Of a DNA stretch of 64,000 nt, positions 43,431 through 52,059 are shown piece by piece. The notes under the pieces are model-generated. The model saw only the letters and a program-made list of their open reading frames with translations, searched no databases and was not told the DNA's origin. The DNA comes from Chitinophaga sp. MM2321 (GTDB taxonomy: Bacteria > Bacteroidota > Bacteroidia > Chitinophagales > Chitinophagaceae): NCBI RefSeq assembly GCF_964033635.1, contig NZ_OZ035533.1:3658001-3722000 (forward strand). Reading direction: 5' to 3'. Made by a program: the position numbers and the translations under genes. Within the stretch, counting starts at the first letter, position 1. Each line of letters opens with the position of its first letter.

Positions 43431-44237
43431 TTACTCGTTGGCCACCACTTCTTCAAACGGATGCTCTTTGCCCATCGCTTCAGCTTTCATTTTAGCAGCT
43501 GTTTCATGTCCCAGGTAACGCACAATCCGGTGTTCAATAAAGTAGATCAGCGGGGTTAACGCTACCGCCACTACGAATTTATAGCTGTAATTTACCATAC
43601 AGATGGCCAATACCCGCTGCCAACTCCAGTCTTTACCTATTTTGAAGGCGATGAACAATACGATAAAACTATCCACCAGCTGCGATACAATCGTAGACCC
43701 GGTAGCTCTCAGCCATACGTGTTTCTCACCGGTACGTCTTTTAATCTTGTGAAATACCGTCACATCCACAATCTGGCTAACGAGAAAAGCGGTCAGGCTA
43801 CCCAGGATGATCCACATGCCTTGTCCGAAAATACCCACAAACGCCTTTTGCATATCCGGTATCCCTTCAGTGGCGCTGCTTCCCAGCCACCAGCTATCGG
43901 CTGGTACATTCATGGCTACCATGAACATAATAAAGGCATAGGAGATCAAAGCCACCGCTATATAAGAAATACGGCGAACCGCCTTCGGTCCGAAAAATTC
44001 ATTGACGATATCCGTCATCACAAATTCCAGCGGCCATAGTAATACACCTGCGGTAAGCGTATAGGCGAGTCCTTTTTCGCCAAAGAGGGTAAAGGTATGT
44101 ACAGGAAGGCCCAGTAATTGTTCCAGTGAAAAGAGTTTCCCGCCAATACATTCTGCAATCAGCGCATTGGCCACGAAAAAGCTGGTGAAGATAACGAAAA
44201 GCTTTGTGGGCTTGTCGTTTAAGAGATTCTTTCCCAT
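43431..44237 (-). CDS. Queuosine precursor transporter (YhhQ/VUT family)
   Basis: A 268-residue inner-membrane protein with about six hydrophobic helices and the family motifs ECIGGKLF, LLWPLEFVMTDIVNEFFG and SQIVDVTVFHKIKRRTG, with a conserved helix SQLVDSFIVLFIAF. YhhQ proteins import preQ0/preQ1, the precursors of the queuosine tRNA modification. The C-terminal tail is soluble and charged. It overlaps the upstream small membrane-protein gene by 1 base (44237), implying co-translation. Confidence 0.9.
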   Translation of the reverse strand: MGKNLLNDKPTKLFVIFTSFFVANALIAECIGGKLFSLEQLLGLPVHTFTLFGEKGLAYTLTAGVLLWPLEFVMTDIVNEFFGPKAVRRISYIAVALISYAFIMFMVAMNVPADSWWLGSSATEGIPDMQKAFVGIFGQGMWIILGSLTAFLVSQIVDVTVFHKIKRRTGEKHVWLRATGSTIVSQLVDSFIVLFIAFKIGKDWSWQRVLAICMVNYSYKFVVAVALTPLIYFIEHRIVRYLGHETAAKMKAEAMGKEHPFEEVVANE

Positions 44238-44518
44238 TAATAGTTAACTATAAGTTGAAATATTAAGATAGTAACGTTAAACAAATATAACCATGGAGGT
44301 AAAGGTTTCCAGCTTATTTTTTTCAGCAACAACAAAATACCCGTCAATATACATACGGTCAGATTCACCGGAAAGGCCACCCCCATTCCTAATACAAGCA
44401 CGTGATTGATCACTACATCCCAGGAGTGATCATAAGCTGTAATGCGCAACAATTCACCAATAAGAAAGCACAGGTTGCATATAAATGCAAATTTTAACAC
44501 AAATCGAATCCAGCGCAT
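44237..44518 (-). CDS. Small membrane protein, hypothetical (93 aa)
   Basis: A 93-residue protein with three hydrophobic segments, about residues 7-24, 37-65 (with GMGVAFPVNLTVCILTGILLL) and 75-92, joined by short basic loops. Its stop overlaps the first base of the transporter start, so it likely forms a two-gene unit with the queuosine-precursor transporter. I do not know the family; Bacteroidota genomes often carry such small tri-helical proteins. A role in the transporter complex is speculative. Confidence 0.75.
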   Translation of the reverse strand: MRWIRFVLKFAFICNLCFLIGELLRITAYDHSWDVVINHVLVLGMGVAFPVNLTVCILTGILLLLKKISWKPLPPWLYLFNVTILIFQLIVNY

Positions 44519-44543
44519 ATTGAAATTTCGGATAAATTACAGT

Positions 44544-44551
44544 TATTTTTG
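44544..44551 (+). promoter_or_regulatory. -7 promoter box for the YfhO gene
   Basis: TATTTTTG matches the TAnnTTTG consensus, 29 bases before ATG 44581, giving a short leader of about 25 bases. Confidence 0.55.
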
Positions 44552-44580
44552 TTTCTTTAAAACTAAATCCAAAATATCCG

Positions 44581-47082
44581 ATGAAGCAAAACTGGCTAAA
44601 AGCCATTCTTCCACATCTGGCAGCAATTGGCATCTTCATATTGCTGGCAACGGTTTACTGCTCTCCTGTACTGGAAGGCAAAATGGTGAACCAGAGCGAC
44701 ATGATGAACGTGAAAGGAATGGCTAAAGAGGCGAAGGACTTTTATGAAGCAACTGGTGAACACCCTTTATGGTCCAACAGCATGTTTTCCGGAATGCCCA
44801 CCTATGTGGTGTATACCGGCCCCGGCGCCAATAAGCTGGCATTTGTAAACAAGGTGGTCACCCTTTTCCTGCCAGACCCTATCAATATGTTATTCCTGGC
44901 CATGCTATCTATGTATCTGCTGGCCTGTATCCTCGATTTTAAATACTGGATCCGGATCATCAGCGCCGTCGCTTTTGCTTTCTGTTCCTATAACGTTATA
45001 CTGATAGATGTAGGACATGTTACCAAAATGTACGACATCGCGCTGATGCCTGCCGTACTGGCCGGTATCATCCTCACCTACCGGGGAAAACTAATCAGTG
45101 GCGCCGCATTAACAGCACTGGCCACCGGTTTGCTGGTATACAACAACCACCTGCAGATCATCTATTATACACTCATCATGGTGCTCTGTCTTGCTGTAGG
45201 CGCGTTTGTACACGCTTTCAAATCCGGAACACTGCCACAGTTTTTCAAAGCATCGGTTGTACTGGTTGTTGCCGGCATCCTTGCCGTACTCCCCGCCATG
45301 GACAGTCTGCTCATTACCCGCGAATACACGGATTACACCATGCGCGGTAGTAAATCGGAACTGACCCTCGATCAGGGTGATATCACACAAAAAAAATCTA
45401 CCGGCCTGGAAATAGGCTACGCCTACGACTGGAGCTATGGCACCATGGAATCATTTACCATGCTGATTCCTGGCTTTGCAGGTAACTCCTCCGGCGAAAA
45501 GCTGGGTACCGGCTCTCATGTATATGAACAAATGATCAGCATGGGCGCACAACCTATGCAGGCGGAACAGTTCCTGGAACAAATGAAGTTCCCGCTGTAC
45601 TACGGTGCACAAGCCAAAGGCACTTCCGGCCCCGTATATGTAGGTGCTATTATCTGTTTCCTTTTCGTACTGGCATTACTGTTAGTTACCAGCTGGCATA
45701 AATGGTGGTTGGTAGCTATTACCATTATCGGCTTTATTCTGGCCTGGGGTAAGAACCTCGCCTTTATCAACGACTTCCTCTTTTATCACCTGCCATTATA
45801 CAATAAGTTCAGGGCGCCGGCACAGGCGTTGGTCCTACCTTCGCTGACCTTCGTCATCCTCGCCTGCTGGGGCTTACAGGAAGTAGTAAATGGCAAGCAC
45901 AAGAAAGATGAATTGCTCCATAAACTTAAAAACGCCGTATACATTACCGGTGGACTCATACTCATAGTAGGTATTGGCGGCAGCATGTTCTTCAATTTCA
46001 GCGGTCACAGCGATGCAGCTATGCAGCAATACTTTGGCCGGATGATGGGTGGAGACGAAAACGGCAGCCTCCTGATTCGTGCACTGGAAAAAGATCGCAG
46101 CAGCCTGTTGCTGAAAGACAGCATCCGCTCGCTCGTGTTCGTCGCAATTGCCGCCGGCGCTCTCTGGGCCTTTATCCAGGACAAACTGAAATGGCAGCCA
46201 CTGGCCATTATCCTGGCCGCTGCAGTGACCATCGACCTGGTACAGGTAGACAGGAATTACCTGGGCAAAGACAGCTTTGTAGATGAATCTATTTTCATGA
46301 CACAACTGTCGCCTTCACCAGCCGACCTGCAAATCAAACAGGACCCGGACCCTTACTACCGCGTATTCAACCTTGCTACCTCTCCGTTTGATGATGCGTC
46401 TCCTTCTTACTTCCATAAGAACATCGGTGGTTACAGTCCCGCTAAATTATGGATCTACCAGGATCTCATCTCTCATCAGATCAGCAAAAACAATATGCAG
46501 GTATTGAATATGCTGAACACCAAATATTTTATTGTACCTGATCAGAAAACCGGTCAGCCGGTAGCCCAGCGCAACCCCGACGCCAACGGCAATGCATGGT
46601 TCGTCAGTGATATCGTATGGGCCCCCGATGCCAATACAGAAATGAAAACACTGGATTATCTCAATACAAAAGATTCCGCTGTTATTGACAAACGTTTTGA
46701 AAAAGAACTGGGTAGCAACTTCAAACCAGGTAAGGATAGCAATGCCGTTATCAAACTCACCAAATACGGTTTGAACAGCCTGGAATATACTTCCAGCAAC
46801 AGTCAGGAAGGTTTAGGCGTTTTCTCGGAAATCTATTATCCTGCCGGATGGAATGCCTACATCGATGGTAAGCCAACCAACATCATACGGGTAGACTATG
46901 CCCTGCGTGGTGTTAAAATACCTGCCGGTCAGCATAAAATTGACTTGAAATTTGAGCCCACCACCTTCTATAAAGGACAGCAGATCTCTGGTATATCTTC
47001 TACCATCCTACTAATCCTGGTGATCGCTTCATTTATATGGGAAATAGTGCTGTGCAGGAAAAGAAAAGAGGGAGGGATTTAG
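44581..47082 (+). CDS. YfhO-family membrane protein
   Basis: An 833-residue integral membrane protein with about twelve hydrophobic segments, starting at residue 8 and ending with a C-terminal helix (ISSTILLILVIASFIW) and basic tail. Family features include the periplasmic N-terminal region NQSDMMNVKGMAKEAKDFYE and LWSNSMFSGMPTY, plus the C-terminal soluble domain with EIYYPAGWNAYIDG. YfhO proteins are GT-C-like glycosyltransferase candidates, tied in Bacillus to lipoteichoic acid glycosylation; in Bacteroidota the substrate is unknown. The gene ends at palindromic repeat copy 2. Confidence 0.88.
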   Translation: MKQNWLKAILPHLAAIGIFILLATVYCSPVLEGKMVNQSDMMNVKGMAKEAKDFYEATGEHPLWSNSMFSGMPTYVVYTGPGANKLAFVNKVVTLFLPDPINMLFLAMLSMYLLACILDFKYWIRIISAVAFAFCSYNVILIDVGHVTKMYDIALMPAVLAGIILTYRGKLISGAALTALATGLLVYNNHLQIIYYTLIMVLCLAVGAFVHAFKSGTLPQFFKASVVLVVAGILAVLPAMDSLLITREYTDYTMRGSKSELTLDQGDITQKKSTGLEIGYAYDWSYGTMESFTMLIPGFAGNSSGEKLGTGSHVYEQMISMGAQPMQAEQFLEQMKFPLYYGAQAKGTSGPVYVGAIICFLFVLALLLVTSWHKWWLVAITIIGFILAWGKNLAFINDFLFYHLPLYNKFRAPAQALVLPSLTFVILACWGLQEVVNGKHKKDELLHKLKNAVYITGGLILIVGIGGSMFFNFSGHSDAAMQQYFGRMMGGDENGSLLIRALEKDRSSLLLKDSIRSLVFVAIAAGALWAFIQDKLKWQPLAIILAAAVTIDLVQVDRNYLGKDSFVDESIFMTQLSPSPADLQIKQDPDPYYRVFNLATSPFDDASPSYFHKNIGGYSPAKLWIYQDLISHQISKNNMQVLNMLNTKYFIVPDQKTGQPVAQRNPDANGNAWFVSDIVWAPDANTEMKTLDYLNTKDSAVIDKRFEKELGSNFKPGKDSNAVIKLTKYGLNSLEYTSSNSQEGLGVFSEIYYPAGWNAYIDGKPTNIIRVDYALRGVKIPAGQHKIDLKFEPTTFYKGQQISGISSTILLILVIASFIWEIVLCRKRKEGGI

Positions 47083-47310
47083 TTAAACCGGCCCCCTCCC
47101 GGCCTCCCCCGAAGGGGGAGGAGAAAGAAGACGAGGGCTTATTTTGATCTTAAATTTACAAGCATTTTACGGATAATACGGGAGTACCTTATGTGACCAG
47201 ATGATATAATATTATCTACTTGCAATTAGATAGCCACCTAAAAGACGAAAATAAGCCCTTGTCTTCTTTCTCCTCCCCCTTCGGGGGAGGCCGGGAGGGG
47301 GCCGGTTTAA
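47083..47310. repeat. Palindrome-ended repeat element, copy 2 (MITE-like)
   Basis: Arms of 63 bases at 47083-47145 and 47248-47310 are complementary with one mismatch and contain the nested cctcccccgaagggggagg hairpin. The 102-base interior is the reverse complement of part of copy 1 (31212-31522). The element fills the whole gap between the stop of the YfhO gene and the stop of the convergent glycosyltransferase gene, whose TAA lies inside the right arm. It probably ends both transcripts. Confidence 0.9.
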
Positions 47311-48065
47311 TACTTTTTCGAGAAGATATATCTCATGCCTATGAAAAGGTGGTGTGCAAAGTTGGGGATGTGGCCATAGTAGCGGCTTAATATTTTATAT
47401 CTTTCTTTCCAGGCCAGTTGCTGTCGTTGTTTGGAAGTACCTCCTACCCTGAATTTAGCTACTACAAGATGGGTATTACATATTTTACGGGATGCTTTCA
47501 GCGAGCGGATCATCCAGTCTATATCCGCGCACACCTTGTATTGCAGGTCATACAACGGGCTTAAAGTACGCCGGATAATGTACGCCTGATGGGATACTAC
47601 CATTCCGTGTTTCAGGCTTTTCCAGGTGAGTTGTTCCGGCACTTGATGAGGTGTTTGTACAGAACGCAAGCCCAGCTCAGCCCCATTTTCATCGATAAAC
47701 ATTGCTTCTCCGTAATACACATCCGCATCGGTACAGGCAGACAACATCTTTTCAATAACGTTGTTATTTGTCAGCGTATCATCTGCATTCAGAAATAACA
47801 AATATTCACCGGTGGCCAGCTGCATGCCTTTGTTCATGGCATCGTACAGTCCTTTGTCTTTTTCAGATACAACGGTGGCGATGTGGGAACGGTATTGCGC
47901 CACCACTTCCAAGGTATTGTCTTTGGAGGCGCCGTCTATAATAATATATTCAATATGCGGATAGGTTTGCGCCAACACACTCTGTATGGTGCTTTCTATA
48001 AACCTGCCGGCATTATAACAAACCGTTATGATGCTGACTACCGGAGATGAGCGTTTATCCGTCAC
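47307..48065 (-). CDS. Family 2 glycosyltransferase
   Basis: A 252-residue GT-A enzyme: PVVSIITVCYNAGRFIEST at the start, EYIIIDGASKDNTLEVV, and the nucleotide-sugar DxD region LFLNADDTLT at about 91-100. No membrane segment, so it is cytoplasmic or peripherally bound. It transfers a sugar to a growing lipid-linked glycan. It is the last gene of the minus-strand polysaccharide cluster (47307-53744); its stop codon lies inside the palindromic repeat. Donor and acceptor are unknown. Confidence 0.93.
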   Translation of the reverse strand: MTDKRSSPVVSIITVCYNAGRFIESTIQSVLAQTYPHIEYIIIDGASKDNTLEVVAQYRSHIATVVSEKDKGLYDAMNKGMQLATGEYLLFLNADDTLTNNNVIEKMLSACTDADVYYGEAMFIDENGAELGLRSVQTPHQVPEQLTWKSLKHGMVVSHQAYIIRRTLSPLYDLQYKVCADIDWMIRSLKASRKICNTHLVVAKFRVGGTSKQRQQLAWKERYKILSRYYGHIPNFAHHLFIGMRYIFSKKY

Positions 48066-48075
48066 TGTTAGTTCT

Positions 48076-49161
48076 TTAAAAGTTGTTGATCACTTTTACC
48101 ACCTGCGCTATATCTTCTTTGGTATGACAGTATGAGCAGGGCAGGCTAAGCGTTGTACGGTGAATTTCTTCCGAGATAGGATACGAATTTCCATCGATAA
48201 TTCCTTCCATCGCTTTTTGCTGATGCGGTGGTAATGGATAATGAATATCTGTTTTCACCCCGTTGTCCAGCAGGTATTTTTTGAGTGCATCCCTGCGCTC
48301 GTGGCGGATATTATAGATATGATATACATCAAAATAATCCGGATGGACAACCGGTTTGATGAAATCACTTTTAAGACCTTCCTGATAGATAGCCGCCAGT
48401 TGCCGCTTATGTTGGGTGATCTGCGCCAGGTATTTAAACTTTACCAGGAGAAAAGCCGCCTGCACTTCATCCAGCCGGGAGTTCACTCCTACTACTTCAT
48501 TATAGTATTTTACATCAGAGCCATAGTTGCGTAAACGGCGCATGGCGGTGGCCAATGTATCGTCATTACACAATACGGCACCGGCATCACCCAAAGCCCC
48601 CAGGTTCTTGGTAGGATAAAAGCTGAAGGCACCAAACTCTCCGAAAGTACCGGTAAGCTGCCCTTTAAAGGAGGCCGCATGCGATTGCGCGCAGTCTTCT
48701 ATCAGTACCAGCTGATGTTTTTCTTTAATAGCTGTTATCTTATCCATCTCACAACTCTTGCCATACAGGTGTACCACCATGATGGCTTTGGTACGTGGCG
48801 TAATAGCTGCTTCGATCTTTTCAGGATCAATATTATAGGTGTGAATGTCCGGTTCTACCAGCACGGGTTTCAGGCCGCACTGCGCAATAGATAGAATAGT
48901 GGCGATATAGGTATTTGAAGGCACAATCACTTCATCTCCCGGTGCGAAGTTAAAAGCACGCAGACTGAGTGTTAAGGCATCCAGGCCGTTGGCCAGTCCT
49001 ACGCAATGTTTGCTGCCATGATACTGTGCATAGGCCGTTTCAAATTCCTTTACTTTATTACCCAGAATATACCAGCCGCCTTCCAGCGTTTCCGCAAAGG
49101 CTGTTTTAAATTCCTCAAAAAATGGTTTGTTCAGCAACCCAAGGTTTTCGTAATCTATCAT
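48076..49161 (-). CDS. DegT/DnrJ/EryC1/StrS (FdtB-like) sugar aminotransferase
   Basis: A 361-residue PLP-dependent aminotransferase. It has GLANGLDALTLSLRA near residue 53-67, IVPSNTYIATILS, MVVHLYGKSC and LIEDCAQSHAA (PLP-binding Asp and Gln). The catalytic lysine is in FSFYPTKNLGALGDAG at about 181-196. It likely transfers an amino group to C3 of a dTDP-3-keto-6-deoxyhexose made by the FdtA-like enzyme encoded 10 bases upstream. The closest naming is FdtB. ATG 49161 is chosen because the conserved IDYENLGLLNKPF begins there; the longer start at 49212 would overlap the isomerase gene. Confidence 0.93.
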   Translation of the reverse strand: MIDYENLGLLNKPFFEEFKTAFAETLEGGWYILGNKVKEFETAYAQYHGSKHCVGLANGLDALTLSLRAFNFAPGDEVIVPSNTYIATILSIAQCGLKPVLVEPDIHTYNIDPEKIEAAITPRTKAIMVVHLYGKSCEMDKITAIKEKHQLVLIEDCAQSHAASFKGQLTGTFGEFGAFSFYPTKNLGALGDAGAVLCNDDTLATAMRRLRNYGSDVKYYNEVVGVNSRLDEVQAAFLLVKFKYLAQITQHKRQLAAIYQEGLKSDFIKPVVHPDYFDVYHIYNIRHERRDALKKYLLDNGVKTDIHYPLPPHQQKAMEGIIDGNSYPISEEIHRTTLSLPCSYCHTKEDIAQVVKVINNF

Positions 49162-49171
49162 ACTGCTATTA

Positions 49172-49543
49172 TCAGTTATCGTAGGGTTCAAAAATATAGT
49201 CTGCCGCATCAAAAGGTGTAGACGCCATTACCAGCAACACAGCATCCGGTGTAAAGTGATGCATTGTATGCCAGTCCTGGGGTTCCAGGATAAGACATTT
49301 ATTAGGATGATCCATTACAAAATCTGTCTGCTCTCCTTTTCCGTTATTATTGGATACAATACAACTGCCATGTACACAGATAGCCGCCTGCACCGTTTTA
49401 TGATGACGATGGCCACCACGCACAGAATCATCCACCCCGTAGATATAAAAGATCCTTTTTATTTCAAACGGAATCTGCTTTTCTATCACAGTCAGATTTC
49501 CTCTTTTATCACTATGCGTTGTTAAATTAATGATATAAGCCAT
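49172..49543 (-). CDS. dTDP-4-keto-6-deoxyglucose 3,4-ketoisomerase (FdtA-like)
   Basis: A 123-residue cupin of the WxcM-like/FdtA family. The signature VRGGHRHHKTVQA at about 41-53 holds the active-site histidines, preceded by RGNLTVIE and followed by LEPQDWHTMH. Family members move the keto group of dTDP-4-keto-6-deoxy-D-glucose from C4 to C3 (FdtA or QdtA). With the adjacent aminotransferase this yields a dTDP-3-amino-3,6-dideoxyhexose such as Fuc3N or Qui3N. The N-acetyltransferase (FdtC/QdtC) and RmlA/RmlB are not in the window. Confidence 0.88.
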   Translation of the reverse strand: MAYIINLTTHSDKRGNLTVIEKQIPFEIKRIFYIYGVDDSVRGGHRHHKTVQAAICVHGSCIVSNNNGKGEQTDFVMDHPNKCLILEPQDWHTMHHFTPDAVLLVMASTPFDAADYIFEPYDN

Positions 49544-49555
49544 AATGTATTTTTT

Positions 49556-49655
49556 GATTTTGGAATTTTGGAATTTAGTTATTTAAAATGCAACGGAGAT
49601 TTTTGCGATTTTCTCCGCTGCATTTTAAATAACTAAATTCCAAAATTCCAAAATC
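49556..49655. repeat. 44-bp-arm inverted repeat between co-directional genes
   Basis: Arms 49556-49599 and 49612-49655 match as reverse complements with one mismatch; the arm begins gattttggaattttgg and includes tagttatttaaaatgca. The loop is 12 bases. It separates the GT8-like gene from the FdtA-like gene, both on the minus strand, so it splits the polysaccharide cluster into two transcripts or acts as an mRNA processing hairpin. Confidence 0.9.
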
Positions 49656-49664
49656 CGTAAATAT

Positions 49665-50654
49665 TTATTGTAAGGGGTACACGTGGTACACTCCTCTCAG
49701 CTTTCGCCATATCGTCACCAGCATGGCTTTCAGCCCAGCGGGCCTGGGCCTTGCCCCATGCGGATCAAACGAATCATCTATTGCGCCGATTTGCCGCTTA
49801 CTGGTTGCCAATGCGCTTATATACGGTTTGTAGAATAGTTCTTTTACAGCCGGTGTTATAATGCGTCTGCCCAGTTCGATGGTATTATCTGTAAAATATT
49901 TCAGGTAATGAAAATGATAGAACACGGGGTCAAATTCTTTGCCACTACTTATTTCGCGGCAACGAAGCTTCCCGTTCAGTTCAAAAACAGTATACTGCTG
50001 GATATTCCACAGGGCTAATCCGCCACCCAGGTTTTCCATCACCCACACATTCGTAAAGCGGGTGGTCCAGTCATCCAGGTATTTCTGATCGCCGAATTTG
50101 CCATCTTCATGACGGTCGTAACACCAGTCCAGGCAGGCATCCCGCCACCATTGCAATGCTTCCATACCCCAACGGTTGTTACGGAAGGTGATATACTGCA
50201 CACAATACTTTCCACTCAGCTTACTCTTGTCATACATCGGCGTATAACGGTGTTCTGTGATCATCACCGCATGATTACCCATTTCATCCATCAACACATT
50301 CGGATCATTATAAAAATAAAGGTCCGCGTCGATATAGGTACAATGAGGAAGTTTGAATTGCTGGATACAATAAAGAATGGTGGAAGAGGAGCAGGTCCAG
50401 CAATATTCCGCCCGGCTTCGTGTAGGCTTCACCTTTAGTAAGGCAGGATCTTCAAATTCAGCCAGGGAGATAACCGTCATATTAGGCAACTCCATCTTTT
50501 TCAGCACCTGTAAACACTTGTCATCAAAAGCAAAAACGTACAGATGGAAAGTATTGCAAACCGCTGCCAGCGATTCATACATAGCCAGTCCGCGTGAAAG
50601 GTAATTGCTGTCAAACAGTGTGCAATAATATAATGTAGTATCTATTTCCTTCAT
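49665..50654 (-). CDS. GT8-like nucleotide-sugar glycosyltransferase
   Basis: A 329-residue putative glycosyltransferase of GT-A type. It has TLYYCTLFDSNYLSRGLAMY at the start and the DxD-type metal motif CTYIDADLYFYNDP at about 105-118. Later residues YITFRNNRWG and QKYLDDW are typical of GT8/GNT-like enzymes. No membrane segments. It belongs to the surface-polysaccharide cluster with an SAM-dependent methyltransferase gene 20 bases upstream. The transferred sugar is unknown. Fold assignment is by motif pattern, not close family identity. Confidence 0.8.
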   Translation of the reverse strand: MKEIDTTLYYCTLFDSNYLSRGLAMYESLAAVCNTFHLYVFAFDDKCLQVLKKMELPNMTVISLAEFEDPALLKVKPTRSRAEYCWTCSSSTILYCIQQFKLPHCTYIDADLYFYNDPNVLMDEMGNHAVMITEHRYTPMYDKSKLSGKYCVQYITFRNNRWGMEALQWWRDACLDWCYDRHEDGKFGDQKYLDDWTTRFTNVWVMENLGGGLALWNIQQYTVFELNGKLRCREISSGKEFDPVFYHFHYLKYFTDNTIELGRRIITPAVKELFYKPYISALATSKRQIGAIDDSFDPHGARPRPAGLKAMLVTIWRKLRGVYHVYPLQ

Positions 50655-50674
50655 AGTTTAATAAAGATGGTTAG

Positions 50675-51397
50675 TTACTGGTCCTTCGCTTTTCGGATCA
50701 ATACAATGTTATCCAGGTACAGATCCTCATTGGAAGGGGTAATCATACCGATCAATGAGCCAAGCACATTATTCGGGAACATGATACAGATAGTAGTGAA
50801 AATACGCAGGAAGCGGTATTTCACTGTTTTCTTATATAAATAACCATTCAACAATACGGTTAACACCCGCAGGTCGGCCACCGATTTACGCTGTTCTATC
50901 ATCTCAAAACCGGCTTTTTCCAGCAGGCTTTTAAGACCGAAAGAAGAATAACGCGCATAATCATAGGGCTGTTCATGTTCATCCCAGGCAAAAGGTACCG
51001 TAATAATGGCCTTGCCGCCCGATTTCAGCACCCGGTTGATCTGTTGCAGAAATTCATCCGGATTAAAAACATGTTCCAGCACCTGGTTGCACAACACCGC
51101 GTCAAAAGTATGATTTTCAAACGGGAAACGGGTTCCATCATAAAATACGTCTACATCCTTCTTCTCCCGGTTGTAGGTGGTATCAATTTCAAGCCCTGTA
51201 TAAGCGTCTACTGTAAACAGTTTCCGGTAAGGCTTGGTACCACAGCCTACATCCAGCAGGCGGCCCGATAGCTGCGGCGCTAATTTGGCCACTTCTTTGT
51301 AAAGACCGCGGCGTGCGATATAAAACGGGTTGATCACCAGTCCGAGCGGACCGGGATTAAACGTTTCTTTTAAGAGTAACTGCTGGAAAAATCCCAT
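50675..51397 (-). CDS. Class I SAM-dependent methyltransferase
   Basis: A 240-residue methyltransferase with motif I LLDVGCGTKPYRK at about 47-59, the acidic residue after strand 2 (LEID), CNQVLEHVFNPDEFLQQ at about 107-123, and SGGKAIITVPF. The pattern is the Methyltransf_11 type. In this setting it probably methylates a glycan sugar or a lipid carrier; no precise target can be named. It is 1 base downstream of another methyltransferase gene, within the polysaccharide cluster. Confidence 0.9.
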   Translation of the reverse strand: MGFFQQLLLKETFNPGPLGLVINPFYIARRGLYKEVAKLAPQLSGRLLDVGCGTKPYRKLFTVDAYTGLEIDTTYNREKKDVDVFYDGTRFPFENHTFDAVLCNQVLEHVFNPDEFLQQINRVLKSGGKAIITVPFAWDEHEQPYDYARYSSFGLKSLLEKAGFEMIEQRKSVADLRVLTVLLNGYLYKKTVKYRFLRIFTTICIMFPNNVLGSLIGMITPSNEDLYLDNIVLIRKAKDQ

Positions 51398-51398
51398 T

Positions 51399-52043
51399 TT
51401 AAATATTCTCGGTTTCTAATATAACTTCTTTACGGAACCAGCCTGGCATGATGCTTCCCAGGCCATCTATTATCTTATAGCCTACCGGTACATAGAGGGT
51501 ACGCGTAATACGCATGCCACCGGTGTGCGCCAGCAATTCCCCAAAATCACGGATGGATAACTGGTGAATATGCCCGGTATTATACCATTGATAGCCAAAC
51601 AGCATGGGCTTGGGCATACGACCGTATAACAACAGGTCAAGACGGTTTCGAAAGTAAGCAAAATTAGGAAACGATATGATCTGTTTCCGGGAAATACGCT
51701 TCATCTCTGCCAGCAGCTGTTCGGGGTACATCACCATCTGTATGGTTACATTACATACCGCCACATCAAATTCACCATCTGCATAAGGCAGCTTTTCATC
51801 GATCCGCCCTTCTCTTACAGAGAGCCCTCTCTTTACGGCTACCTGTACACCGGAGGGCGACAACTCCACCCCTTCACAGGTACAGCCTTTTTCTGCGATC
51901 ATCATTTCCATCAGCGCCCCGTTGCCACAGGCCAGGTCTATCACTTTGCTGCCGGGGGCCAGCAGGCTTGTTATCGCCACATATTCCACTCTTTTTTCTG
52001 AAGGAAAATCTTCGTAGTTGTAGTTCCTGTTATCGTTACGCAT
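51399..52043 (-). CDS. MetW-like class I methyltransferase
   Basis: A 214-residue methyltransferase with KVIDLACGNGALMEMM at about 33-48 (motif I), CEGVELSPSGVQVAVKRGL at about 56-74, and FDVAVCNVTIQMVMYPEQLLAEM at about 89-111. The sequence resembles MetW/Methyltransf_23-type proteins found in polysaccharide clusters. The gap to the next gene is 1 base, so they are co-translated. The methyl acceptor is unknown; a glycan terminus is a reasonable guess. The N-terminus is tyrosine/asparagine-rich (NDNRNYNYEDFPSEKRVEYV). Confidence 0.88.
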   Translation of the reverse strand: MRNDNRNYNYEDFPSEKRVEYVAITSLLAPGSKVIDLACGNGALMEMMIAEKGCTCEGVELSPSGVQVAVKRGLSVREGRIDEKLPYADGEFDVAVCNVTIQMVMYPEQLLAEMKRISRKQIISFPNFAYFRNRLDLLLYGRMPKPMLFGYQWYNTGHIHQLSIRDFGELLAHTGGMRITRTLYVPVGYKIIDGLGSIMPGWFRKEVILETENI

Positions 52044-52059
52044 AGTATTGTTATACCGG

